Positions 8,108 through 15,805 of a stretch of DNA of 64,000 nucleotides are shown here, piece by piece; the first letter of the stretch is position 1, and every line of letters starts with the position of its first letter. Made by a program: the position numbers and the translations under genes. Below the pieces are notes generated by a model. The model saw only the letters and a list, made by a program, of their open reading frames with translations, was not told the DNA's origin and made no database searches. The DNA is from CAWBFD01 sp963788115. Its GTDB lineage: Bacteria; Actinomycetota; Thermoleophilia; Solirubrobacterales; 70-9. The stretch covers positions 186,001 through 250,000 of the forward strand of contig CAWBFD010000003.1 of assembly GCA_963788115.1 (NCBI GenBank), given 5' to 3'.

Positions 8108-10405
8108 TCAGTACCGCTCGACGATCTCGTAGAGCGTCGTGCGCTGAGCCGGAATGCGTCCCGCGGCCCGGGCGGCGGCGATCAGCTGCTCCGGCTCGAG
8201 GCGCACCCCATGCTGGGAGCCCGCCATGCGCGAGATGTTCTCCTCCATCAGGGTGCCCCCGAGGTCGTTGACGCCCCACCGCAGGCTCTCGGTCGCGGCG
8301 TCGAGGCCCATCTTCACCCAGCTCGCCTGGAGGTTCGGGATCGTCCTCCCAATCGCCAGGCGGAAGGCTGCGCTGTGCTTGAGATTGTCCTCTGGGGAGA
8401 TCTCCTCGATCCCATGCGTCCGGCCGAGCAGCGTGTGGTAGGGGATGAAGCTCAGCGGCACGAACTCGGTGATCCCGCCGGTGCGCTCCTGCAGCTCCCG
8501 AATCACCCGCATGTGGCGGGCCAGCTCCCACGGCTCCTCGATGTGGCCGAACATCACGGTCGAGGTCGAGCGGATGCCGGAGCGGTGGCAGGCCTCGATG
8601 ATCTCGACCCAGCGGGCGACCGGCAGCTTGTTCGGCGAGATCCGCGCCCGGACCCCGTCGTGCAGCACCTCGGCCGCGGTGCCGGGCGTCGACCCGAGCC
8701 CGCACTCCAGCAGGTAGTCGAAGACCGCGTCGGGGCTCCGACCGGACCGCTCGCACATGAAGTGGACCTCCATCGGCGAGTAGGCATGCAGGTGGATCTG
8801 GGGGGCGACCTCCTTCGCCAACTGCAGCCATCGGCCGTAGTGCTCGAGCGTGTAGTCGGGATGGATCCCGCCCTGCATGCAGATCTCACTCGCGCCGAAC
8901 TCAACCGCCTCCTGCACCCGCGCGCGGAAGTCGTCCTCGGTGACGGTGTAGGCGTCGGGGCTTCGTCTGCCCTGCCCGAACCCGCAGAACGCGCACCCGA
9001 CCGTGCAGATGTTGGTGAAGTTGATATTGCGGTTGACGACGAAGGTGGCGAGCTGGCCTGCCAGCTCGGCCCGCAGCTCGTCTGCCGCAGCGCGCATGTC
9101 CTCGATCACCTCGGGGCGGGTCTCCGCGAACAGCGCTGTCAGCTCCCCCTCCGTGAGCGCCCTCCCCTCCCGTCCACGCTCGATCGCCCGCGTGGCGGTG
9201 GCGGGATCGATCGCCCGCTCCTGGCGGCGCCCCGAGCCGCGGCGAGGGATGAAGCTCCAGTACTTGAGCTTGACCACGTCCAGCACCCCCTGCTCGATCC
9301 ACTCCGGATCGAGGTACTGGGGATAGGCGCAGAGGCGCTCGGTCAGGGCATATCCCAGGGGCTTGAGGCGCTTCCGCACCTGGTGGGGGCTGGGAAACGC
9401 TTGCTCGGGCGAAATGTGGTCGCCGTTCGCCGACAGTCCACCGAGGTCCGTGGCGCCCTCGTCGACCAGGTCGACCCACCAGTCGGAGAGGTTCGGTGGG
9501 ATCTGGATCCCAACCCCGGGCATCAGTCGGCGACACTCGCGGACGAGCATCTTCATGTCGTCGAGCGTGATCGGGGTGGCCCAAGCGGGGAGCAACTCGC
9601 CCTCCGGAATAACTCCGCCGACATCCTCCGCTTCGCGTCCGGTGTCGGCGGGCTCGGGCGCCAACGCACTGGCGTCCTTGGCCGCCCGACCCGCGACTTC
9701 GTCGCTAGCCCCGGCGGAGCCATCGCCGACCCAGCGTTCCCTCGCCGCCTCGTCCGCGATCTCCGCAACCTCGCGTCCGTAGTAGCGGGGGTGCGGGACG
9801 TAGTTCTGGAGGATCACCTCCTGGACGTGGCCCCAGCGCTCGTTGAGGGCGGCGAGCGCCTCGAGCGAAGCGATGCGCTCCTCCGGTGTCTCGCCGATCC
9901 CGACGAGGATCCCCGAGGTGAACGGAATCCTCAGCTCACCCGCGGTCTCGATCGTCTCCAGGCGCCTGGCCGGGTGCTTGGTCGGGGAGCCGGCGTGGAC
10001 CGTCTCCATCAGCCGTTCGGAGATCGACTCGAGCATCAGCCCCTGCGACGCGGTCACCTCTCGCAGACGTGCGAGGTCCTCCCGGGCGAGCACGCCGAGG
10101 TTGGTGTGCGGGAGCAGGCCCCGGTCGAGCGCCCGCTCGCAGGCCCAGGCGACATAGGAGACGAAGTCCGGATGGCCGTACGAGCGCAGCCGCTCGGCGA
10201 CCGTCGGGTTGACCTCCGGGGCCTCGCCGGTGAGCACCAGGAGCTCCTTGGCGTTGCGCCGAACGGCGTCTTCCAGCCGGCCCTCGACCTCGTCAGGCGA
10301 GTACAGATGGGCGCGATGGGTGGCGAAGGCGCAGTACTTGCAGTAGCAGCGGCAGGTCCGCGAGAGCGAGAGCGTGTAGTTGCGCGAGAAGGTGACGCGC
10401 CGCAC
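8108..10405 (-). CDS. fbiC: 7,8-didemethyl-8-hydroxy-5-deazariboflavin (Fo) synthase, CofG-CofH fusion (FbiC)
   Basis: The 765-residue fusion carries two radical SAM domains. The CofG half has the cluster motif C18-x3-C22-x2-C25, and the CofH half has a second CxxxCxxC in NICTVGCAFCGFGQ. It makes the deazaflavin chromophore Fo from tyrosine and a ribityl-uracil precursor. The start is GTG 10405. Residues about 232-267 are encoded by a dispersed structured repeat inserted in frame (9606-9710) and are low-complexity (Ala, Glu, Asp rich); they fall between QNYVPHPRYYG and the conserved ITLDDMKML. The insert lies in the CofG half, away from both cluster motifs, so function is probably kept. Confidence 0.93.
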   Translation of the reverse strand: MRRVTFSRNYTLSLSRTCRCYCKYCAFATHRAHLYSPDEVEGRLEDAVRRNAKELLVLTGEAPEVNPTVAERLRSYGHPDFVSYVAWACERALDRGLLPHTNLGVLAREDLARLREVTASQGLMLESISERLMETVHAGSPTKHPARRLETIETAGELRIPFTSGILVGIGETPEERIASLEALAALNERWGHVQEVILQNYVPHPRYYGREVAEIADEAARERWVGDGSAGASDEVAGRAAKDASALAPEPADTGREAEDVGGVIPEGELLPAWATPITLDDMKMLVRECRRLMPGVGIQIPPNLSDWWVDLVDEGATDLGGLSANGDHISPEQAFPSPHQVRKRLKPLGYALTERLCAYPQYLDPEWIEQGVLDVVKLKYWSFIPRRGSGRRQERAIDPATATRAIERGREGRALTEGELTALFAETRPEVIEDMRAAADELRAELAGQLATFVVNRNINFTNICTVGCAFCGFGQGRRSPDAYTVTEDDFRARVQEAVEFGASEICMQGGIHPDYTLEHYGRWLQLAKEVAPQIHLHAYSPMEVHFMCERSGRSPDAVFDYLLECGLGSTPGTAAEVLHDGVRARISPNKLPVARWVEIIEACHRSGIRSTSTVMFGHIEEPWELARHMRVIRELQERTGGITEFVPLSFIPYHTLLGRTHGIEEISPEDNLKHSAAFRLAIGRTIPNLQASWVKMGLDAATESLRWGVNDLGGTLMEENISRMAGSQHGVRLEPEQLIAAARAAGRIPAQRTTLYEIVERY
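9606..9710 (-). repeat. Structured dispersed repeat, copy A, in frame inside fbiC
   Basis: Read on the minus strand this ~105 bp segment matches 11343-11447 without gaps, with about 10 mismatches (about 90% identity). It folds into two hairpins with GAA triloops: GCGAC-GAA-GTCGC (9693-9705), and a long stem CCGCCGACA / TGTCGGCGG around an inner CGC-GAA-GCG (9615-9651). Here it encodes about 35 residues of FbiC. No target duplication or transposase is visible. Confidence 0.8.
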
Positions 10406-10454
10406 AACGAAGCAAGCTAGCGCATGCCCCGGGTGAGGTCGAAGCCGCGGGCGG

Positions 10455-11237
10455 TTAGGTGCGCGGCCGGTTGGCGGTCGTGACGTCCGCGGCGACGTTC
10501 TCGACGACCTCAGCGCCGCTCGTCGGCGGCTCGGAGCCCGTCGCGTACTGGGCGCCGGCGATCACGAACCTGTAGATGCCGGCGGCGACCAGGGCGCCGA
10601 CCAGCGGCCCGACGAGGTAGGGCCAGGTACCGCCGAACTCGTCCCCGATCAGGGCGGGTCCGAACCAGCGCGCCGGGTTCACGGGCGCGCCCGTGAGCGG
10701 TCCGAAGATCATCACGACGACCGAGAACGCGAAGCCGTAGGCGAGCGGTCCCCACTCGCGCCGGGCGCGTGGATTGAACGAGACGGCGCAGACGGCGAGC
10801 ACCACCAGGAAGGTGCCCAGCGCCTCGACGATCGCGCCCTGGAGGTTGCCTCCGAGCAGTGGGCTGATCGTTGCCGCGCCGTAGTCCCCGGCGCGGCCCT
10901 CGTCGAGCAGCAGGCCCTTGACCAGAAGCGCGCCGAGTACGCCGCCAGAGAGCTGGGCGAGGATGTAGACGACGGCGTCGATCGGGTCGATCCGCCGCAG
11001 GGCCGCGGCCGCCACGGTCACCGCGGGGTTGAAGTGCCCGCCGCTGGCCGCGCCGAAGGTGATCGCTAGCACGAACAGGGCGAGCCCTGACGTGAGGCCG
11101 ACGACCGCGAAGTCCGACCCGGTCTGCGCCTGACCGGTGGTGGCGACGAACAGCGTCACCACGACCCCGATCACGAACACCAGAAAGAAGGTGCCGACGA
11201 GCTCAGCGATGTAGGCCGCGAGTCCCCGATCGTGCAC
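10455..11237 (-). CDS. MIP-family channel (aquaporin / glycerol facilitator)
   Basis: This 260-residue integral membrane protein has six predicted membrane helices and the two half-helix NPA boxes, GGHFNPAVT and APVNPARWFGPAL. The arginine after the second box is the usual selectivity residue. Water and glycerol specificity cannot be separated from sequence alone. The GTG start at 11237 is supported by a perfect AGGAGGT ribosome site at 11246-11252, 8 bases upstream. The ~30-residue C-terminal tail is hydrophilic. Its upstream region contains copy B of the fbiC repeat. Confidence 0.9.
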   Translation of the reverse strand: MHDRGLAAYIAELVGTFFLVFVIGVVVTLFVATTGQAQTGSDFAVVGLTSGLALFVLAITFGAASGGHFNPAVTVAAAALRRIDPIDAVVYILAQLSGGVLGALLVKGLLLDEGRAGDYGAATISPLLGGNLQGAIVEALGTFLVVLAVCAVSFNPRARREWGPLAYGFAFSVVVMIFGPLTGAPVNPARWFGPALIGDEFGGTWPYLVGPLVGALVAAGIYRFVIAGAQYATGSEPPTSGAEVVENVAADVTTANRPRT

Positions 11238-11342
11238 TGCGAATTACCTCCTGCTCGGACAGCTTGACGCGCCCAGGCGGACGCGGGAAAGGCGGCAGTC
11301 TATAAAGGCTGCCAGCTGGATGCCTGCGCAAGCGCCCGCTGA

Positions 11343-11447
11343 GGCTAGGGACGAAGTCCCGAGTCGTGCGGCCGAGGACGCCAGGGCGTTGGGACCCGAG
11401 CCCGCCGACACCGGACGCGAAGCGGAGGATGTCGGCGGAGTCGTTCC
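11343..11447 (+). repeat. Structured dispersed repeat, copy B, intergenic
   Basis: This is the second copy of the repeat found inside fbiC, in opposite orientation. Hairpin 1 is GGGAC-GAA-GTCCC at 11348-11360; against copy A the C-G pair has become G-C on both arms. Hairpin 2 spans 11402-11438 with a 9 bp perfect outer stem. Read in the fbiC-equivalent frame, the copy stays open up to a TAG at its end. It lies between the stop of the 11448 gene and the aquaporin start. Confidence 0.8.
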
Positions 11448-11876
11448 CTAGAGCGAGCGCCGCTTGCGGAACTCGCGGCGGACCGAGTCGGGGCGGCCCC
11501 ACAGCTGCACCACCTCGGCTCGGCCCTCACGGACGTCGCGCACGACCAGCTCTCCCTGGATCCCCTCGCGGTCGAGCAATTCGAGGGTGCCGGCGACCGT
11601 CTCAGGGGCGGCGGCGTGGCCGAAGCGGTGGGCGACGTTGATGCGCCAGTGCCAGTCTGCCCTCGAGTAGGGCTGCACGTTGATCTGCGAGAGGATCACC
11701 GCGGCGTCGACGTAGCGCCCCTCATCGACGAGCCGCAGGTCGAGGGCGAGGTCCGTCCAGTCGTCCGGAAGCGAGTCCACCACCTCGCGAAAGTTCTCTG
11801 CCAGCGCCACGACCGAAGCGTAGTCAGAAGTCCGCGCATGCCGCGTACCTCGCGGCGCCGGCGCCGAGCGGCTCAC
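11448..11876 (-). CDS. Conserved protein of unknown function
   Basis: The 142-residue soluble protein has no signal peptide or membrane segment and no domain I recognise. It is fairly acidic in its first half, with aromatic pairs in YSRADWHWRINVAHRFG, and ends in a basic RREFRKRRSL tail. GTG 11876 overlaps the stop of the DtxR-family gene (GTGA), so it is the last gene of the oxidase-ZIP-regulator operon. The conserved-looking part starts near residue 20. A metal-related role is suggested only by the operon. Confidence 0.6.
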   Translation of the reverse strand: MSRSAPAPRGTRHARTSDYASVVALAENFREVVDSLPDDWTDLALDLRLVDEGRYVDAAVILSQINVQPYSRADWHWRINVAHRFGHAAAPETVAGTLELLDREGIQGELVVRDVREGRAEVVQLWGRPDSVRREFRKRRSL

Positions 11877-12589
11877 CGGGTGGCCGGCATGGGGATCACC
11901 CGCATGCTGGCCGCGAGCTCTCCGCCCAGCGGATGGTCCCGCCCCTCGGCTCGGACCACGAGCGGGCCCCCGAACGGCTCAACCGCGCTCACCCGGAGGC
12001 GGGCGCCGGGGCGGATCCCACGGTCGGCGAGGTAGCGCAGCATCTCCGGATCCGCGTCGGAGACCCGCGTGAAGGTCGCCTCGGCGCCCGGGTCCAGCTC
12101 AGCCAGGGCAACTGTCTGCTCGTCGGCGAGGCCGAGCGCGGCGCTGGGGATCGGATCGCCGTGCGGATCGTGGCTGGGATCGCCGAGCGCGCTCGCCATC
12201 CGCTGCTCGAGCTCCTCCGAGATGTAGTGCTCGAGCACCTCCGCCTCATCGTGCACGCGATCCCAGGGCATGCCGAGAGCCTCCGCCAGGTAGGCCTCGA
12301 TCAGGCGGTGATGGCGGATCACCTCCAGCGCCACCTTCTCTCCGGTCGGGGTGAGCGAGACGCCGTGATAGGGCTCGTGGCTGACCAGCCTCATCTCCCC
12401 CATCCGCTTCAGCATGGCGGTCACCGACCCCGGGGACACCCCGAGGCGCTCGGCGAGCGCGTTGGTCGAGACCGGCTCGCCCGTTCTCGCCGCCAGTGCG
12501 TGGATCGCCTTCGCGTAGTCCTCGACGGCCTCGGAGGGCGCGGCGCCCGCCGGATCGCGACGGAAGCCGGAATGGGCGTGGGCGGCCAT
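11873..12589 (-). CDS. DtxR/MntR-family metal-dependent transcriptional regulator
   Basis: The 238-residue protein has an N-terminal winged helix (SEAVEDYAKAIHALAARTGE, then LAERLGVSPGSVTAMLKRMG), a metal-sensing dimerisation domain (HHRLIEAYLAEALGMPWDRVHDEAEVLEH) and a C-terminal FeoA/SH3-like domain. The Glu/His-rich dimerisation domain is where family members bind Mn or Fe. ATG 12589 overlaps the ZIP transporter stop. It probably represses its own operon; a candidate operator lies just before the first gene (14888-14909). Mn versus Fe specificity is not clear. Confidence 0.88.
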   Translation of the reverse strand: MAAHAHSGFRRDPAGAAPSEAVEDYAKAIHALAARTGEPVSTNALAERLGVSPGSVTAMLKRMGEMRLVSHEPYHGVSLTPTGEKVALEVIRHHRLIEAYLAEALGMPWDRVHDEAEVLEHYISEELEQRMASALGDPSHDPHGDPIPSAALGLADEQTVALAELDPGAEATFTRVSDADPEMLRYLADRGIRPGARLRVSAVEPFGGPLVVRAEGRDHPLGGELAASMRVIPMPATR

Positions 12590-13803
12590 CAGACGCTCAC
12601 GAGTAGCCCGGTGAGATAAAGGACGGCCATGCCCGAGACGAGGCCGCCGACCGCTCCCGGATGGAGCGCGCGTCCGTCGCCATCGCGCATCGAGGGCACC
12701 AGTTGCACCACCACCTGGGCGATCGCGCCGACCCCGACTCCGAGGAGCAGCGCCGCGATGCTGGGGTTGTACGCGGCCGCCCCGATCCACGCCCCGAAGA
12801 TCGCCGGGCCGCCCGCGATCAGGCCGAGGAGGACGAGCCGTCTGAGACCGGGACGCTCATCGGCGAGCGGCGCGACGATCGCGAGCCCCTCGGTGGTGTT
12901 GTGGATCGCGAAGCCGACGATCAGGAAGGTGCCGAGGGCAAGCGCGCCCGCCGCGTACGCCGAGCCGATCGCCAGGCCCTCTCCGAGGTTGTGCAGGCCG
13001 ATTCCGATCGCGACCAGGAGGGACAGGTAGGCGCCCGCGCTCGCCGTCCCGGATTCGGAGGCCGCCGCTCGCTTGCGAGCGAGATACACGTCCACCGCCG
13101 ACAGCGCCAGGAATGCGATCAGCGCCCCGGCCACGACCAGCGACGTGCCGCCGAAGGCCGTCGGCGCGGTCTCCGCGATCTCGATGCCCTCGAGGGCGGC
13201 GTCGATCGCGAGGAACGCAAGCAGGCCGACGGTGAACGCGATCAGGATCCGCAGCCAGTCCTGGCCGATGCGACGGACGAATGGAAGCCACAGCATCCCG
13301 AGGCTGACCGGGATCACCCCGACGTAGACGCCGAGCAGGCCCATCAGGCCGAAGAAGCCGGCGTCGGCGACCGGCGTCTCGGCCGCGGCCTCGATCTCGT
13401 GCGCGAACGTCGCCCCGGTCGAGCTGACCACGGAGACCTCGTAGGCCTCACCCTCGATCCAGTCGTAGGGAATCGTCAGCGTCGTCGCCTCGAGCCGGCC
13501 GAGCCGGAGCCCATCCGATGCGGAGAACCCGAGGAACGCATCGTTGACAGCGACCTGCGCGATTTCCACCGGATCCGGCCCGTCGTTGCGGAGGGTCAGC
13601 TCGATCTCGCCGGGGCGCAGCACGGTGCGCTCGGTGGCCAGCTCCTCCACCGGCACGCCGCTGCGCTCGCCCAGGCCCGGGGCGCCGGCCAGTGCCAGGA
13701 TCGCGACCGCGGCCGCGATCAGGGCGAGTGGGACCAGGCCCAGGAGCCAGCTCGGAGCCCCGCCCAGTGCGCCTCGCTCGGTCGCCGCGCGCGCCTCCAT
13801 CAC
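12589..13803 (-). CDS. ZIP-family metal transporter with N-terminal extracytoplasmic domain
   Basis: This 404-residue membrane protein carries the ZIP metal site in two helices, HNLGEGLAIG and HNTTEGLAIVAPL. Unlike ordinary ~250-residue bacterial ZIPs, it starts with one membrane helix (about 19-41) followed by a ~100-residue beta-rich domain (about 50-145, including LRNDGPDPVEIAQVAVND) that should lie outside the membrane; about eight helices follow. It sits between a multicopper oxidase and a DtxR regulator with 4 bp overlaps on both sides, which points to Mn, Fe or Cu handling. Confidence 0.85.
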   Translation of the reverse strand: MMEARAATERGALGGAPSWLLGLVPLALIAAAVAILALAGAPGLGERSGVPVEELATERTVLRPGEIELTLRNDGPDPVEIAQVAVNDAFLGFSASDGLRLGRLEATTLTIPYDWIEGEAYEVSVVSSTGATFAHEIEAAAETPVADAGFFGLMGLLGVYVGVIPVSLGMLWLPFVRRIGQDWLRILIAFTVGLLAFLAIDAALEGIEIAETAPTAFGGTSLVVAGALIAFLALSAVDVYLARKRAAASESGTASAGAYLSLLVAIGIGLHNLGEGLAIGSAYAAGALALGTFLIVGFAIHNTTEGLAIVAPLADERPGLRRLVLLGLIAGGPAIFGAWIGAAAYNPSIAALLLGVGVGAIAQVVVQLVPSMRDGDGRALHPGAVGGLVSGMAVLYLTGLLVSV

Positions 13804-14882
13804 TCCTCCACCTCGAAGAATCCGAGCCAGCCGAGCTCGGCGAACTCGGTCTTGTGCGCATGGAACATGAACTTCCCCGGGTGCGGGAAGCGAAGCTCGA
13901 GGACCCCACGCTGGCCCTGGCCCTGAATGATCGTGTCGCTGTACTCCGTGGACTCGAGGCGGGTGCCGGTCGGGTAGTAGTCGAAGAAGTTTGCGTGGAT
14001 GTGGAAGGAGTTGATCTGGTCGAACTCGAGCAGGTTGACCAGGTAGATCCGGACGAGCTGGCCGCGCTTCACCCGGATCGGGTTGTCGACGTAGTGGAAC
14101 GGGATCGAGTTGACCGCGTAGATCTCGTTCGCCAGGTCGAAGTTGGTGTCGAACCCGTTCATCACCATCACCAGCTCGTCCGCCTTCGGGCGCCCCTGCG
14201 CCGGGTCGATGATGAACGCGCCGTAGAGGCCCTTGGCGATGTGCGCGGCGAGCGGCATCACGTGGCAGTGGTAGAGATGGAGGCCGAAGGGCTCGGCGTC
14301 GAACTCGTAGGTGAACTCCTGGCCGGGCTCGATCTGGCCGCCGCCGCGCCCCTCGCCGACGCCGGGCATGCCGTCCATGAAGTCCGGATGGATGCCGTGG
14401 AAGTGGATCGTGTGCGGGTGCGAGGAGCCGTTGGCGAAGTGGATCCGAAGCCGGTCACCCTGGCTGCAGCGGAGCGTCGGCCCGGGGATCCGCCCGTTAT
14501 AGGTCCACGCCGGGTAGTCGACCCCGGGGGCGACCTCGATCTCCTTGTCCTGGGCCACCAGCGTCCACTCGCGCAGCACGCGGCCATCGGGAAGCCGGCT
14601 GGTGGTGCCGTAGTCGAAATCGCGCACGATGTCGCTCGGGTTGAAACCGTTCGCCTTGTGGTCGACGGTTCCCGCGAACCCGTTGTGCATCTCGAGGCCC
14701 GCGGCGGCGGCCCCGGGCCCTCCGTGCGCGTGCTGGGTGGCGGCCACCGCGTCCTCGTGCCCGCCGAGGGCGCGGTGGAGCCCCTGGTGCGGGATCGCCT
14801 CGTGCAGGGCGGCGATCGCAGGCACCGACGCCACCGCGCTGCCCGCCAGCAGGCGGCGACGAGTGAGCTTTGGCTGAGTCAC
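13800..14882 (-). CDS. Two-domain multicopper oxidase, Tat-exported
   Basis: The 360-residue protein has a twin-arginine leader (KLTRRRLLAGSAVASVPAIA) and a small-laccase/nitrite-reductase-like cupredoxin core. Copper ligands are visible in HTIHFHG, HLYHCHV, HIHANFF and FMFHAHKTEFAELGW. The last motif lacks the usual HCH, reading FHAHKTEF, so the type 1 site may be in domain 1 only. Likely substrates are metals (Mn, Fe, Cu) or phenols, and the ZIP and DtxR genes downstream favour metal oxidation. The GTG start has no clear ribosome site; the stop overlaps the ZIP start (ATGA). Confidence 0.85.
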   Translation of the reverse strand: MTQPKLTRRRLLAGSAVASVPAIAALHEAIPHQGLHRALGGHEDAVAATQHAHGGPGAAAAGLEMHNGFAGTVDHKANGFNPSDIVRDFDYGTTSRLPDGRVLREWTLVAQDKEIEVAPGVDYPAWTYNGRIPGPTLRCSQGDRLRIHFANGSSHPHTIHFHGIHPDFMDGMPGVGEGRGGGQIEPGQEFTYEFDAEPFGLHLYHCHVMPLAAHIAKGLYGAFIIDPAQGRPKADELVMVMNGFDTNFDLANEIYAVNSIPFHYVDNPIRVKRGQLVRIYLVNLLEFDQINSFHIHANFFDYYPTGTRLESTEYSDTIIQGQGQRGVLELRFPHPGKFMFHAHKTEFAELGWLGFFEVEE

Positions 14883-14887
14883 AATGG

Positions 14888-14909
14888 AGATTTTGCCAAA
14901 TCAAAACCT
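14888..14909. promoter_or_regulatory. Candidate DtxR-type operator before the oxidase operon
   Basis: AGATTTTG (14888-14895) and CAAAACCT (14902-14909) form an inverted repeat with a 6-base centre and one mismatch. It is AT-rich in a GC-rich region and lies 5 bases upstream of the oxidase start. An operon-encoded DtxR-family regulator makes it the best operator candidate, but this has not been tested. Confidence 0.5.
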
Positions 14910-14950
14910 CGAAGGCAAGGGCTCGGCCCCCTGCGCGACGAACGTGGGCT

Positions 14951-14971
14951 TATTCATCGCTGTGATGAATA
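14951..14971. promoter_or_regulatory. AT-rich palindrome upstream of the oxidase operon
   Basis: TATTCATC (14951-14958) and GATGAATA (14964-14971) are perfect 8 bp inverted arms around GCTGT. It lies ~70 bp upstream of the oxidase start, where a second regulator or the promoter could act. The factor is unknown. Confidence 0.4.
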
Positions 14972-15045
14972 TGCGCCAGTTCACGGCCGCTGACCCGCCA
15001 CTCAGCCTCCTCTGCGTCCTCCCAGATGCGGAGCGCGGCCGTGGA

Positions 15046-15402
15046 TCACTCTTCCTCGCCCCTGATGCAGAGCGACGCGAGGTCCAAGCCGTAGATCGGG
15101 TGCAGCACCTGGCAGCCCATGCGTGCCGAGAGGAAGTAGCTGACCTCTTCGCTGGCGAACGTCGCCTGGGGCGCCGCCTTCTCCGCGAGGTCGCGGTCGA
15201 GCTCCGCATACGCCTGCAGGCGAGCGTCGCCTCCTAGTCGAGAGGCCGCCGCGATCCGCCGGTCGAAGGTCGCATCGCCAAAGCCGCTGGGGTGCTCGGC
15301 TCCGGCGCCGAACTGGTGGTCGATGAACTCCAACGGGTCGGCGATCTCGCCGATCCAGCCGAAGTACGACAGGTCCCACGGCTCCAGGAGCTCAAATGAG
15401 CA
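15046..15402 (-). pseudogene. Remnant of an ABC-transporter peptide-binding protein (SBP family 5), C-terminus only
   Basis: About 118 codons remain, reading WDLSYFGWIGEIADPLEFID, then HQFGAGAEHPSGFGD and a C-terminus of the oligopeptide-binding (DppA/OppA-like) family. A full protein would be ~500-600 residues. The frame is closed by a stop at 15403-15405, and the missing N-terminal part is not found nearby. A TTG at 15333 could start a 95-residue peptide, but it lacks a signal peptide and most of the fold. The 5' end overlaps the start of the opposite-strand gene at 15396. Confidence 0.65.
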
Positions 15403-15692
15403 TCAACAAGCACGGATTGCGACGCGGCCTGGCACTTGCGACCGTCATCGGCGCGCTCGCGGCGCCCGCGGCCCAGGCGGCCCCGATCGACCCGACGGGT
15501 GTTGACGCCCCCTACAAGGTGGATCCCACGCCACCCCCCGCTGAGCCCACGGTCGTCACGGACGGCTTCGACTGGGGCGATGCCGGGATCGGCGCGGCCG
15601 CAATGCTCGCGGTCGGCGCGATCGGGGCCGGCGCGGCCCTCGCCACCGGCCGTATGCCCCGCCAGCGTGACGTTCCACAGAGCGCGAGCTGA
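15396..15692 (+). CDS. Small secreted, membrane-anchored protein of unknown function
   Basis: This 98-residue protein has a signal peptide (about 1-28, GLALATVIGALAAPAAQA), a short Pro-rich exposed segment (DPTPPPAEPTVV) and one C-terminal membrane helix (about 65-84, GIGAAAMLAVGAIGAGAA) with a basic end. The ATG at 15396 has a good AGGAG site at 15386-15390. The first bases and the ribosome site lie inside the peptide-binding-protein remnant on the other strand. No family is recognised; similar short proteins are common in actinobacteria. Confidence 0.65.
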   Translation: MSINKHGLRRGLALATVIGALAAPAAQAAPIDPTGVDAPYKVDPTPPPAEPTVVTDGFDWGDAGIGAAAMLAVGAIGAGAALATGRMPRQRDVPQSAS

Positions 15693-15707
15693 CGGATCCG
15701 CACCCCC

Positions 15708-15751
15708 GAGTGAGCGGTTGTGACGGCCATAGGCGCCACAACCGCTCACTC
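15708..15751. terminator. Hairpin terminator after the small membrane protein
   Basis: GAGTGAGCGGTTGTG (15708-15722) pairs perfectly with CACAACCGCTCACTC (15737-15751) across a 14-base loop, right after the stop at 15692 and before ygfZ. There is no T tract. Confidence 0.6.
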
Positions 15752-15805
15752 AACGTGTACCGAGCCGCCGGAGGCCGAGCGGACGGCGTACCTACAATCG
15801 AGTCG

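Noticed and set aside
7928..10420. 830-residue open frame on the + strand opposite fbiC
   Set aside because: Antisense to a clearly conserved two-domain enzyme; the translation is His/Arg/Gly-rich without motifs, as usual in GC-rich shadow frames.
12661..13926. 421-residue open frame opposite the ZIP gene
   Set aside because: Highly charged low-complexity translation (Asp/Arg/Gln), antisense to a well-supported transporter.
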